Source of the DNA: Flavobacterium branchiicola
GTDB taxonomy: Bacteria > Bacteroidota > Bacteroidia > Flavobacteriales > Flavobacteriaceae
Assembly: GCF_018383905.1 (NCBI RefSeq)
Contig: NZ_JAGYWA010000008.1
Location: 124,001-188,000 of the forward strand
DNA length: 64,000 nucleotides
Direction of reading: 5' to 3'
Shown here: positions 1 through 8,635 of the stretch, piece by piece
Position numbering within the stretch: the stretch's first letter is position 1
Layout: every line of letters begins with the position of its first letter
The notes under the pieces: generated by a model
What the model was told of the DNA's origin: nothing
Database searches by the model: none
What the model saw: only the letters and a program-made list of their open reading frames with translations
Position numbers and translations under genes: made by a program

Positions 1-710
1 TAATCAAAAAAGTACTGGCAGTAAACCCGAGAACAATAGTAGTAATGATTGCCGGAGCTCCATTTGATTTAAATGAAGTAAGCCAAAAATCTTCCGCTTT
101 AGTATGGAGCTGGTTTAATGGTTCTGAAGGCGGAAATGCTTTAGCAGATGTTATTTTAGGAAAAGTAAATCCGTCAGGAAAATTACCTTGGACAATGCCA
201 AAAAACATTATGGATTCTCCTGCACATGCAACAAACAGTTTCCCGGGAGGAAAAGCAGTTAATTATGCCGAAGGAATTTTGATAGGATACCGTTGGTTTG
301 ATACTAAAAATGTTGCACCGTTATATCCTTTCGGTTACGGATTATCCTATACCACTTTTGCCTTAGGAAATGCAAAATCCAATAAAGATTCGTATGCTCA
401 AAATGAGATAATCGAAGTGACGGTTGAGGTGAAAAACACAGGAAATGTTGACGGAAAAGAAGTGGTACAATTATACACTTCAAAATCTGATTCTAAAATT
501 ACGCGAGCTGCACAAGAGTTAAAAGGTTTCAAAAAAGTAGCTGTTAAAGCTGGAGGTTCAGAAAAAGTAACTATTAAAGTTCCGGTTAAAGAATTGGCAT
601 ATTATGATGTAGCTTCTAAAAAATGGACAATTGAACCAGGGAAATATACTTTAAATATAGGGAACTCTTCCAGAGATTTAAAATTCAAACTTGATGTAAC
701 AATAAAATAA
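1..710 (+). CDS. Glycoside hydrolase family 3 beta-glucosidase, C-terminal part (5' end cut by window edge)
   Basis: Partial gene: the open frame runs in from the left edge (codons begin at base 3) and stops at 708-710. The visible part is the C-terminal half of a GH3 enzyme. It starts within the second alpha/beta domain (AVNPRTIVV..AGAPFDL, WFNGSEGGNALADVILGKVNPSGKL) and passes through the YPFGYGLSYTTF motif into a fibronectin-III-like terminal domain of about 90 residues. GH3 enzymes of this architecture release terminal beta-glucose (or beta-xylose) from oligosaccharides, usually in the periplasm. The next gene begins 1 bp after the stop, so the two are cotranscribed. The nucleophile domain lies outside the window, so the exact specificity cannot be read here. 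Confidence 0.9.
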   Translation, partial: IKKVLAVNPRTIVVMIAGAPFDLNEVSQKSSALVWSWFNGSEGGNALADVILGKVNPSGKLPWTMPKNIMDSPAHATNSFPGGKAVNYAEGILIGYRWFDTKNVAPLYPFGYGLSYTTFALGNAKSNKDSYAQNEIIEVTVEVKNTGNVDGKEVVQLYTSKSDSKITRAAQELKGFKKVAVKAGGSEKVTIKVPVKELAYYDVASKKWTIEPGKYTLNIGNSSRDLKFKLDVTIK

Positions 711-711
711 G

Positions 712-2217
712 ATGAAAAAGACAATTAAAGATTATTTGTTAAGCATCGTTTTATGCTTTGCTTTTTTGGGAGTTTTGGCTTGTAGTTCTGAGAAAGATAC
801 AGAACCGGAAGCGATGGTTAAATCACTTACAGCAAACACTGCTAAAATTGATTTTGAAAGTAAAGAAAGCGTCTTCGATATTACTGTAAATTCAGAGGCT
901 TCCTCCTGGATAATTACCAGTTCAGAAACTTGGGCAAAACCAAGTGTAACTGCCGGAGCCAAAGGAACCGTTTTGGTAAGAGTTACAGCTGAAGAAAATA
1001 CCGGAACAGCGATTAGAACAGCTATAATAACTTTAACGTCAAGTGAAGCAAAACCAGTAACAATTTCGGTTTCGCAGGCAGCGGCAACAGTTAGTACAGG
1101 TTTATATCCAAGTTACAATACAAATCCAATTGCAGCCGATGCCTCAGGAATGGGAAGTACAGCTGTACAACTGGCAGCAAAAATAAAACTGGGCTGGAAC
1201 ATAGGAAACACCATGGAAGCAACAGGTGGTGAAACTGCCTGGGGAAATCCAAAAATTACCAAAGCCCTGATTGATGCCGTAAAAGCAAACGGATTTAACG
1301 CAATCAGAATTCCATGTTCATGGAATCAGTATATGGCAAATAGTACAACAGCACAATTAAAAACAGACTGGTTAAACAGAGTAAAAGAAGTAGTTCAGTA
1401 TTGTGTTGACAATGATATGTATGTTGTCGTTAATATTCACTGGGACGGCGGCTGGCTGGAAAATAATATTACCGAAGCTAAAAAAGAAGAAAATAATGCC
1501 AAGCAAAAAGCCTTCTGGGAACAAATTGCAACGCACTTAAGAGGTTTCGACGAACATTTACTTTTTGCAAGTGCAAACGAACCAGCTGTTGAAGATGCAG
1601 CACAAATGGCAGTTTTAACGTCGTATCATCAAACCTTTATCGATGCTGTTCGTTCAACCGGAGGAAAAAACGCAAATCGTGTTTTAGTAGTTCAGGGACC
1701 AACAACAGATATCGAAAAGACAAATAAATTAATGACTACATTGCCTGTAGATAAAGTGGCAAATAAAATGATGGTCGAAGTGCATTATTACACACCATGG
1801 AATTTTGCCGGTTTAACCAAAGACGAATCATGGGGTAAAATGTTCTACTACTGGGGAACAGGTTTCCATTCTGCAACAGATACAGAGCGAAATGCAACTT
1901 GGGGAGAAGAAGCCGATTTAGAAAAGAACTTCAAATTGATGAAAACTCAGTTTGTAGATAAAGGAATTCCGGTTCTTTTAGGAGAATTTGGAGCAATCCG
2001 TAGAACAACATTAACCGGAGATGCACTCACTTTACATTTAGCTTCAAGAGCCTATTATTTAAAAACAGTGGTAAAAACAGCAAAAGCAAATGGTTTACTT
2101 CCGTTTTATTGGGATGAAGGAAGCCTTGGAGACAATGGTTTCGGAATCTTTAAAAGAAGCGATAATACCGTTTTTGATAATCAGGCTTTAAATGGTTTAA
2201 TCGAAGGATTACAATAA
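712..2217 (+). CDS. BACON-domain GH5 endo-glucanase lipoprotein (GH5_4-like, probable endo-xyloglucanase)
   Basis: 501 aa. A lipoprotein signal ends in the lipobox VLAC (Cys24). It is followed by a BACON domain (about 37-125; WIITSSETWAKPS, the RTAIITLTSSEAKPVTISVSQ strand pair) and a GH5 barrel (about 150-495). The barrel shows GWNIGNTMEA, NGFNAIRIPCSW, NIHWDGGW, the acid/base Glu290 in ANEP and the nucleophile Glu425 in LLGEFGA. The GWNIGNT start and the BACON-GH5 layout match the cell-surface endo-xyloglucanase of Bacteroides xyloglucan loci. The enzyme would cut the polymer outside the cell while anchored by lipid, with BACON acting as a spacer. It starts 1 bp after the GH3 gene. Xyloglucan specificity is inferred; beta-glucan or mannan endo-activity is the alternative. 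Confidence 0.9.
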   Translation: MKKTIKDYLLSIVLCFAFLGVLACSSEKDTEPEAMVKSLTANTAKIDFESKESVFDITVNSEASSWIITSSETWAKPSVTAGAKGTVLVRVTAEENTGTAIRTAIITLTSSEAKPVTISVSQAAATVSTGLYPSYNTNPIAADASGMGSTAVQLAAKIKLGWNIGNTMEATGGETAWGNPKITKALIDAVKANGFNAIRIPCSWNQYMANSTTAQLKTDWLNRVKEVVQYCVDNDMYVVVNIHWDGGWLENNITEAKKEENNAKQKAFWEQIATHLRGFDEHLLFASANEPAVEDAAQMAVLTSYHQTFIDAVRSTGGKNANRVLVVQGPTTDIEKTNKLMTTLPVDKVANKMMVEVHYYTPWNFAGLTKDESWGKMFYYWGTGFHSATDTERNATWGEEADLEKNFKLMKTQFVDKGIPVLLGEFGAIRRTTLTGDALTLHLASRAYYLKTVVKTAKANGLLPFYWDEGSLGDNGFGIFKRSDNTVFDNQALNGLIEGLQ

Positions 2218-2227
2218 ATAAACTTTT

Positions 2228-2309
2228 AAAACCATATAAGTGATATAAGATATTTTAAGTTTTGAAATTATTCATTTCTTAGATTTACTTATATCACTTA
2301 TATGGTTTT
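2228..2309. repeat. Long inverted repeat between the GH5 and esterase genes
   Basis: Perfect 22-bp arms at 2228-2249 and 2288-2309 (AAAACCATATAAG.. paired with ..CTTATATGGTTTT) enclose 38 bp. There is no long U-tract typical of a Rho-independent terminator, but the right arm ends in TTTTT. It sits between two same-strand genes of one glycan locus, so it could be a partial terminator, an mRNA stabiliser or a dispersed intergenic repeat. Confidence 0.75.
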
Positions 2310-2330
2310 TACTATTTAAATTTAAAAAAA

Positions 2331-4277
2331 ATGAAAAAAGCAATAGTCTTTATTTTGCTGATATGTACTGTAATTGCTGAGGCTAACGTAAGAATGCCTT
2401 TGGTGTTTTCTGACGGAATGGTATTGCAGAGAAACAAACAAATTCCGGTTTGGGGATTTTCTGATGCAAACGAAAATATCGAAGTACATTTTAACAAACA
2501 AATAAAGAAAACACAAGCCGATAAAAACGGAAAATGGACTCTTAATCTGAATGCTGAAAAAGCAGGCGGACCATTCGAATTAATTATTATCGGAAAAAAT
2601 ATAATTAAGATCAAAAATGTTTTGGTTGGTGAAGTCTGGATTTGCAGCGGACAATCTAATATGGAATTTCAGGTTTATAAAACCATGAATGCCGAAAAAG
2701 AAATCAACGATTCAGATTATCCAATGATTCGTCATTTTGGCGTTGCGCAGGATTTAAGCGGAACTCCAAAAGACGATTTAAAACAAGGAAAATGGGAAGT
2801 TTCAAGTAAAGAAACAGTTGGTAATTTTACAGCAGTAGGATTTTATTTTGCCAGAAAACTTTATGCAGAATTAAAAATCCCAATCGGAATCATCAATACT
2901 TCCTGGGGCGGAACTAATGTTGAAACCTGGACAAGCCGTGAAGCTTTCGAAAAAAGTGAGCAGTTTAAAGATATGATTGCTAATGTTCCAAGTGTAGATA
3001 TCAATGCAATTTTCGAAGTCTATAAAAAATCAGTTCTGGACAATCTTAAAAAAGTGCAGGGATTTGAGGTTTCCATGGAAAACGAAAATCAATTTAAAGA
3101 AGCCAATTTTCAGGATAAAAACTGGCCGGAAATAAAAGTACCGTCTCTTTGGGAAAATCAGCAAATTGGTAATATCGACGGAATTGTCTGGATGAGAAAA
3201 ACAATTGTTTTAACAGCTGAACAAGCCAAAAAAGAAGCCGTTTTGCATTTAGCAAAAGTAGACGACGAAGACAAAACTTATGTAAACGGAATTGAAGTTG
3301 GAACCAATAATCTTTGGGATAAACAGAGAGTTTACAAAATTCCGGCAAATGTGCTGAAAGAAGGAACAAACGTAATCGCAGTTAGAATTACAGATTACAG
3401 TGGCGGTGGTGGAATTTATGGCGATCCAGCCGATTTAAAAATCGATTTTAAAGACTCTAATTTAGCCTTAGACGGACTTTGGAAATTCAATGTTGTTCAG
3501 GTAAAAATCGCCGTTTCACCAAACAGTTATCCTTCATTATTATACAATGCCATGGTAAATCCGTTAGTTCCTTATGCAATCGAAGGTGTTTTATGGTATC
3601 AGGGAGAAGCGAATGTCTGGAGAGCAAAACAATACAAAACAGCATTTCCGTTAATGATCAACGATTGGAGAACCAAATTCAAACAAGGCAACTTTCCATT
3701 CTATTTTGTACAGTTATCCACTTTTGACGAATTCGGTGGAAACAGTCAAAAAGGAAGTCGTTGGGCAGAACTTCGCGAAGCACAATCTGAAACTTTAAAA
3801 TTGCCAAATACCGGAATGGCTGTTACAACCGATATCGGAAACGCAAAAGACATTCACCCAACCAACAAACAAGATATTGGTTTGCGTTTGGCGGCAATCG
3901 CCATGAATAATATTTATGGAAAAAAGCAAGTTCATAGTGGGCCAACTTACAAATCTCAGGAAATTAAAGGAAACCAAATTGTGCTGACTTTCGACAACAT
4001 CGGCATCGGATTATCAACCCCAAATAATTCAGAATTAAAAGGATTTGAAATCGCAGGTGAAGACAAAGTTTTTCATTCCGCAAAAGCGATAATTAAAGAC
4101 AATAAAATAATCGTGTCAAGCGATCAGGTTCAAAATCCTGTTGCAGTACATTACGGCTGGGCAGATGACGATACCCAGATAAATCTTTTCAATAAAGAAA
4201 AATTTCCGGCGTCGCCATTTAGAACCGATAATTGGGAAATGATAACCGCAAACGAAAAATACAGCGTAAGCAAATAA
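2331..4277 (+). CDS. SGNH sialate-O-acetylesterase-like carbohydrate esterase (CE20-like)
   Basis: 648 aa with a cleavable signal peptide (MKKAIVFILLICTVIAEA). The SGNH hydrolase fold shows block I GQSNM with the nucleophile Ser109, INTSWGGTNVETW, WYQGEANV, and the catalytic D507-I-H509 pair near the C-terminus. A segment of about 110 residues (roughly 245-370; WMRKTIVL, DDEDKTYVNGIEVG, NVIAVRI) inserted in the esterase fold reads as a jelly-roll sugar-binding-like domain. This split layout is typical of CE20 acetylesterases that act on acetylated xyloglucan and of sialate-O-acetylesterases. No sialic acid genes are nearby. The glycan locus favours deacetylation of plant hemicellulose in the periplasm. 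The GH43 gene follows after 9 bp. Confidence 0.85.
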   Translation: MKKAIVFILLICTVIAEANVRMPLVFSDGMVLQRNKQIPVWGFSDANENIEVHFNKQIKKTQADKNGKWTLNLNAEKAGGPFELIIIGKNIIKIKNVLVGEVWICSGQSNMEFQVYKTMNAEKEINDSDYPMIRHFGVAQDLSGTPKDDLKQGKWEVSSKETVGNFTAVGFYFARKLYAELKIPIGIINTSWGGTNVETWTSREAFEKSEQFKDMIANVPSVDINAIFEVYKKSVLDNLKKVQGFEVSMENENQFKEANFQDKNWPEIKVPSLWENQQIGNIDGIVWMRKTIVLTAEQAKKEAVLHLAKVDDEDKTYVNGIEVGTNNLWDKQRVYKIPANVLKEGTNVIAVRITDYSGGGGIYGDPADLKIDFKDSNLALDGLWKFNVVQVKIAVSPNSYPSLLYNAMVNPLVPYAIEGVLWYQGEANVWRAKQYKTAFPLMINDWRTKFKQGNFPFYFVQLSTFDEFGGNSQKGSRWAELREAQSETLKLPNTGMAVTTDIGNAKDIHPTNKQDIGLRLAAIAMNNIYGKKQVHSGPTYKSQEIKGNQIVLTFDNIGIGLSTPNNSELKGFEIAGEDKVFHSAKAIIKDNKIIVSSDQVQNPVAVHYGWADDDTQINLFNKEKFPASPFRTDNWEMITANEKYSVSK

Positions 4278-4286
4278 AAAGAAATC

Positions 4287-5786
4287 ATGAAAAAAGTAAT
4301 TGTTCTCTTTATTGGTTTCATTTCTATCGGAATCAATGCACAACAACAAAAAGCAAATGCAGGTGAAGGATTTTATCAAAACCCAATATTTGCGGGAGAT
4401 TACGCCGATCCGTCTATAATTAGAGATGGAGAAGATTATTATATTGTACATTCTTCATTCAATTATTATCCGGGATTATTAATCTGGACTTCCAAAGATT
4501 TAGTGAACTGGAAACCTGTTACGCACGCACTTAAAAAAAGCGTAGGTTCAGTCTGGGCGCCAGATTTGGTCAAGTACAATAATAAGTTTTACATCTATTT
4601 TCCGGCAAACGAAACCAATTATGTAGTTTGGGCAGATTCTATAAACGGGCCCTGGAGCGATCCGGTTGATTTGAAAATCGGAAATATCGATCCAGGACAT
4701 TTTGTAGACGAAAAAGGCAATCGCTATTTGTATTTCAGTAACGGAAATTATGTTCCGTTATCCAAAGACGGTTTAGCCGTTTCCGGAGAAGGAAAACACG
4801 TTTACGATGGCTGGAAAATTCCATCAGAATGGTCGATCGAATGTTTTTGTATGGAAGGGCCAAAAGTAATGAAACGCGGAGATTATTATTATCTAACGGT
4901 TGCAGAAGGTGGAACGGCAGGTCCGGCTACAAGTCATATGGTAATTTCGGCAAGATCAAAATCACCTTTAGGACCTTGGGAAAATTCACCTTATAATCCA
5001 ATTATCAGAACAAAAGACAGTTCAGAAAAATGGTGGTCAAAAGGACATGCTACAATAATTGACGACGTAAACGGAAAATGGTGGATGGTTTTTCACGGCT
5101 ACGAAAACGGCTATTATAACATGGGGCGACAAACCCTTTTAGAACCTGTTGAATGGACGAATGATGGCTGGTATAAAAGTCCGGAAAACATGAAAACCGA
5201 ACAACCAATAAAAAAACCTGCGAGTAAAAACATAAAAAATAACTTCACACTTTCTGATGATTTTTCAGCTTCAGAACTGAAATCGCAGTGGCAATTTTTC
5301 AACGAATTTGATGCACAAAGATTTAAACTAACAAAAAACGGACTTCAAATTAAAGCCAAAGGAAAAGGAATAGGGGAGAGTTCGCCACTTTTATGCACAC
5401 CTCCCGATCATTCTTATTCAGCAGAAGTTGAAGTAGAAATTGAAGGCAATGCCACCGCAGGACTTATTCTGTTTTACGACAGTAAATTGTACACCGGAAT
5501 TGCAGCCGATAAAGAAAATGTTTTAGCCATATTGCGCTCATGGCAGTTTCCGACTGAAAAAGGCATTAATAAAACCCATTTATTTCTTCGTTTAGAAAAG
5601 AAAGAACAACTCGTAAATATGTTTTACAGCATCGATGGAAAAGAATGGAAAAAGATCGAAAATTCTGCCGAAGTATCCTCCTTTAATCACAATGTGCTAA
5701 GTGGTTTTATGAGTCTTCGTTTAGGACTTTCAGCAGTTGGCGATGGTCAGGTTACATTTAAAAATTTCGTTTATAAAGGGAATTAA
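4287..5786 (+). CDS. Glycoside hydrolase family 43 (beta-xylosidase / alpha-L-arabinofuranosidase)
   Basis: 499 aa with a signal peptide (MKKVIVLFIGFISIGINAQ). The five-bladed GH43 propeller occupies about 28-315, with the general base Asp41 (YADPS), the pKa-modulating Asp135 (IGNIDPGHF) and the general acid Glu190 (CMEGP). A C-terminal beta-sandwich (about 325-499) matches the GH43 beta-xylosidase C2 domain. GH43 enzymes of this form remove xylose or arabinose side groups from hemicellulose oligosaccharides. Xyloglucan loci of Bacteroides carry GH43 arabinofuranosidases of similar size. It starts 9 bp after the esterase gene, so it is in the same operon. Which pentose it removes cannot be decided from motifs alone. 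Confidence 0.9.
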   Translation: MKKVIVLFIGFISIGINAQQQKANAGEGFYQNPIFAGDYADPSIIRDGEDYYIVHSSFNYYPGLLIWTSKDLVNWKPVTHALKKSVGSVWAPDLVKYNNKFYIYFPANETNYVVWADSINGPWSDPVDLKIGNIDPGHFVDEKGNRYLYFSNGNYVPLSKDGLAVSGEGKHVYDGWKIPSEWSIECFCMEGPKVMKRGDYYYLTVAEGGTAGPATSHMVISARSKSPLGPWENSPYNPIIRTKDSSEKWWSKGHATIIDDVNGKWWMVFHGYENGYYNMGRQTLLEPVEWTNDGWYKSPENMKTEQPIKKPASKNIKNNFTLSDDFSASELKSQWQFFNEFDAQRFKLTKNGLQIKAKGKGIGESSPLLCTPPDHSYSAEVEVEIEGNATAGLILFYDSKLYTGIAADKENVLAILRSWQFPTEKGINKTHLFLRLEKKEQLVNMFYSIDGKEWKKIENSAEVSSFNHNVLSGFMSLRLGLSAVGDGQVTFKNFVYKGN

Positions 5787-5813
5787 TTATATTTAGGAGC
5801 AAAATAATTATTT

Positions 5814-5930
5814 GGGCGTGACCGTATCCCGATAAGTGGGCAAACAATCTTTACGCTTATTCGCCCACTTATAGGGATGCGGTCGGGCTATCCGCGCTAC
5901 TTCGGTAGCCAGCTCCTATCCCTCACGCAT
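5814..5930. repeat. Composite inverted-repeat element with UUCG hairpin
   Basis: Outer arms GCGTGA (5816-5821) and TCACGC (5923-5928) enclose two hairpins. The first has 22-bp arms with two mismatches (5820-5841 / 5863-5884, core ATAAGTGGGC). The second is GCTAC-TTCG-GTAGC (5896-5909), a C(UUCG)G tetraloop stem in RNA. The run CGGGCTATCCGCGCTAC is of a kind I recall as recurrent between genes in Bacteroidota. It fills most of the 310-bp gap between GH43 and GH95 and encodes no protein that I can see. Confidence 0.7.
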
Positions 5931-5991
5931 ATAGGACATAAGAGATTTTATTATTCTCACATGTTTTTAAGACCTGTCAGGATAACCAAAA

Positions 5992-6068
5992 ATGTTCCGT
6001 TAGGAACATCTGGTCGGTAGTTGAAATCCGTTGGTTAAAGAAATTGCAAGAATGTTCCATAGGAACAT
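5992..6068. repeat. Two copies of the TGTTCC/GGAACA palindromic repeat
   Basis: ATGTTCC-GTTA-GGAACAT-like copies lie at 5992-6009 and 6052-6068, the first followed by a tail containing GGTCGGTAG. Two related copies lie at 20496-20565 and GC-rich variants at 8636-8744. The second copy ends 28 bp before the first possible start codon of the GH95 gene, so it lies in its leader. Confidence 0.75.
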
Positions 6069-6096
6069 CTGATTATTAACATTAAAAGAAAACCCA

Positions 6097-8505
6097 ATGA
6101 ATTCAAGTTTCATGAAGAAAACATTTTTCATCTTGCTTCTAACATTTTACGGAACAACAATTTCGGCACAATCCAGTCATGTTTTATGGTACAAACAACC
6201 CGCAGAATTCTTTGAAGAGAGCTTGGTTTTAGGAAATGGAAAAATGGGAGCAACGGTTTTTGGTGGCATAAATTCAGATAAAATCTATTTGAATGATATT
6301 ACACTTTGGTCTGGCGAACCAGTAAATGCCAACATGAGTCCCGAAGCGTACAAAAATATTCCGGCAATTCGCGAAGCACTTAAAAACGAAAACTACAAAT
6401 TAGCCGAAGAATTAAACAAAAAAGTTCAGGGAAAAAATTCAGAATCTTATGCTCCGTTAGGAACATTAGAAATCAATAATACTGAAAAAGGAAAAGCAAC
6501 AAATTATTACAGAGAACTTGATATTTCGAACGCAACTTCAAAAGTGACTTACGAAATGGACGGCGTAAAATATACACGTGAATATTTTGTTTCGGCTCCG
6601 GATCAGGTAATGATCATCAAATTGACAAGCAGTCAGAAAGGCGCTTTAAATTTTGATATTAGTTTAAAGAGTTTATTAAAATCGGAAGTTACGGTTAGAA
6701 ACAACGTTTTAATAATAAACGGAAATGCGCCAATTCATGAAAACGCAGGTTATAAAGTTCTTCCAAAATACTTGGAAGTTCAGGAAAGAGGAACAAGATT
6801 CACAACTTTAATTCAAGTCAAGAAAACCGACGGACAAATTACAAGTTCCAATTCGACTTTAACTTTAAAAAATGCCTCAGAAGTTGTAATTTATGTTTCG
6901 GTGGCGACAAGTTTTAATGGTTTTGACAAAAATCCCGCAACCGAAGGTGTAAACGAAGTAGCAATTGCAGCGCAAAACCTGAATAAAGCCTTTGAAAAAC
7001 CATTCGATAAATTAAAAGAAAATCATATTGCAGATTATCAAAAATTCTACAATCGAGTCGATTTAGATTTAGGAAAAACAACTGCGCCCGATTTACCAAC
7101 AGACGAACGTTTATTGCGCTACTCTGACGGAAAAGAAGATAAAAATCTGGAAATTTTGTATTTCAAGTACGGCCGCTATTTATTGATAAGCTCTTCGAGA
7201 ACTTTGGGAGTTCCAGCCAATTTACAAGGACTTTGGAACCCGTATTTAAATCCGCCGTGGAGTAGTAATTATACCATGAATATTAATCTGGAAGAAAATT
7301 ACTGGCTGGCAGAAAACACCAATCTTTCAGAAATGCATGAATCACTTCTGAGTTTTGTAAAAAATCTTTCGGTAACCGGAAAAGTTACAGCTAAGACTTT
7401 TTATGGTATAAACGAAGGCTGGGCGGCTGCACACAATTCTGATATCTGGGCAATGACTAATCCCGTAGGACAATTTGGAAAAGAAGAACCAATGTGGGCG
7501 TGCTGGCCAATGGCAGGAGCGTGGTTAAGCACACATATTTGGGAACATTATACGTTTACGAAAGATCAGGAGTATTTAAAAAAAGAAGGTTATCCGTTGA
7601 TGAAAGGAGCCGCACAATTTTGTTTGGGCTGGTTAGTAACAGATAAGAACGGAAATTTAATTACATCACCTTCTACATCACCTGAAAATCAATATAAGTT
7701 GGCGGATGGTTTTGTCGGAGCCACACTTTACGGAGGAACAGCAGATTTGGCAATGATTCGTGAATGTTTTGATAAAACCATAAAAGCTTCAAAAGTGCTA
7801 AATACCGATGCTGATTTTAGAGAAAAACTAGAAAAAGCATTAGCAAAACTTTATCCGTATCAAATTGGGAAAAAAGGAAATTTGCAGGAATGGTATTTTG
7901 ATTGGGAAGATGATGAACCAAAACACCGTCATCAATCGCATTTATTTGGGCTTTTTCCGGGAAATCATATTACGCCGGAGAAAACTCCTGATTTAGCGGA
8001 AGCATCAAGAAAAACGCTTGAAATAAAAGGCGACGAAACAACGGGATGGTCAAAAGGATGGAGAATCAATCTTTGGGCAAGACTCTGGGACGGAAATCGT
8101 GCGTATAAAATGTACCGTGAATTATTGCGCTACGTAGATCCTGACGGTAAAAAGACAGAAAAACCAAGAAGAGGGGGCGGAACCTATCCGAATTTATTCG
8201 ACGCCCATCCGCCATTTCAAATTGATGGTAATTTTGGAGGCGCTGCTGCCGTTGCCGAGATGTTGGTTCAGTCAGACGAAAACGAAATTAGATTGCTTCC
8301 TGCTTTACCAGATGCCTGGGAAGAAGGTGCTGTAAAAGGAATCTGCGCCCGTGGCGGTTTTGAAATCGAAATGAACTGGAGTAATAAAGAACTGCAAAAA
8401 GTAGTTGTTAGTTCTAAAAAAGGAGGAAAAACAACTTTGGTTTTTGGTGATAAAAAACGAGAAATCGTTTTGAAAAAGGGAGAAAAACAGGAGATTAGCT
8501 GGTAA
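6097..8505 (+). CDS. Glycoside hydrolase family 95 (alpha-1,2-L-fucosidase / alpha-L-galactosidase)
   Basis: 802 aa from the first ATG. A second in-frame ATG at 6112 begins a cleaner signal peptide (MKKTFFILLLTFYG..ISA) and may be the true start. The GH95 layout is complete: an N-terminal beta domain (LWYKQPAEFF, GNGKMGATVFGG), an (alpha/alpha)6 barrel and a C-terminal beta region. The expected catalytic positions are visible: Asn395 and Asn397 (MNINLEENYW), the acid Glu530 (TSPSTSPENQ) and Asp710 (IDGNFGG), matching the Asn/Asn/Glu/Asp set of bifidobacterial AfcA. It would strip terminal fucose, or galactose in L-configuration, from xyloglucan side chains. A repeat-filled 310-bp gap separates it from the GH43 gene. 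Confidence 0.92.
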   Translation: MNSSFMKKTFFILLLTFYGTTISAQSSHVLWYKQPAEFFEESLVLGNGKMGATVFGGINSDKIYLNDITLWSGEPVNANMSPEAYKNIPAIREALKNENYKLAEELNKKVQGKNSESYAPLGTLEINNTEKGKATNYYRELDISNATSKVTYEMDGVKYTREYFVSAPDQVMIIKLTSSQKGALNFDISLKSLLKSEVTVRNNVLIINGNAPIHENAGYKVLPKYLEVQERGTRFTTLIQVKKTDGQITSSNSTLTLKNASEVVIYVSVATSFNGFDKNPATEGVNEVAIAAQNLNKAFEKPFDKLKENHIADYQKFYNRVDLDLGKTTAPDLPTDERLLRYSDGKEDKNLEILYFKYGRYLLISSSRTLGVPANLQGLWNPYLNPPWSSNYTMNINLEENYWLAENTNLSEMHESLLSFVKNLSVTGKVTAKTFYGINEGWAAAHNSDIWAMTNPVGQFGKEEPMWACWPMAGAWLSTHIWEHYTFTKDQEYLKKEGYPLMKGAAQFCLGWLVTDKNGNLITSPSTSPENQYKLADGFVGATLYGGTADLAMIRECFDKTIKASKVLNTDADFREKLEKALAKLYPYQIGKKGNLQEWYFDWEDDEPKHRHQSHLFGLFPGNHITPEKTPDLAEASRKTLEIKGDETTGWSKGWRINLWARLWDGNRAYKMYRELLRYVDPDGKKTEKPRRGGGTYPNLFDAHPPFQIDGNFGGAAAVAEMLVQSDENEIRLLPALPDAWEEGAVKGICARGGFEIEMNWSNKELQKVVVSSKKGGKTTLVFGDKKREIVLKKGEKQEISW

Positions 8506-8531
8506 CTACAAATATTGCTTTTGAAAACGAA

Positions 8532-8597
8532 TGTCACCCTGAGCGAAGTCGAAGGCTTGATTTACGTTATAGGGCTTCGACTCCGCTCAGCCTGACA
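8532..8597. repeat. Imperfect inverted repeat, TGTCA..GAAGTCGAAG type
   Basis: The 23-bp arms 8532-8554 (TGTCACCCTGAGCGAAGTCG..) and 8575-8597 (..GACTCCGCTCAGCCTGACA) are imperfect reverse complements around 20 bp. I recall this palindrome as widely dispersed between genes of Bacteroidota. Here it lies just after the GH95 stop, between converging genes, and could fold as a transcript end. Confidence 0.75.
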
Positions 8598-8635
8598 ATC
8601 TATATTAAACCCGACAGGTTTTGCTATTAGAATAA

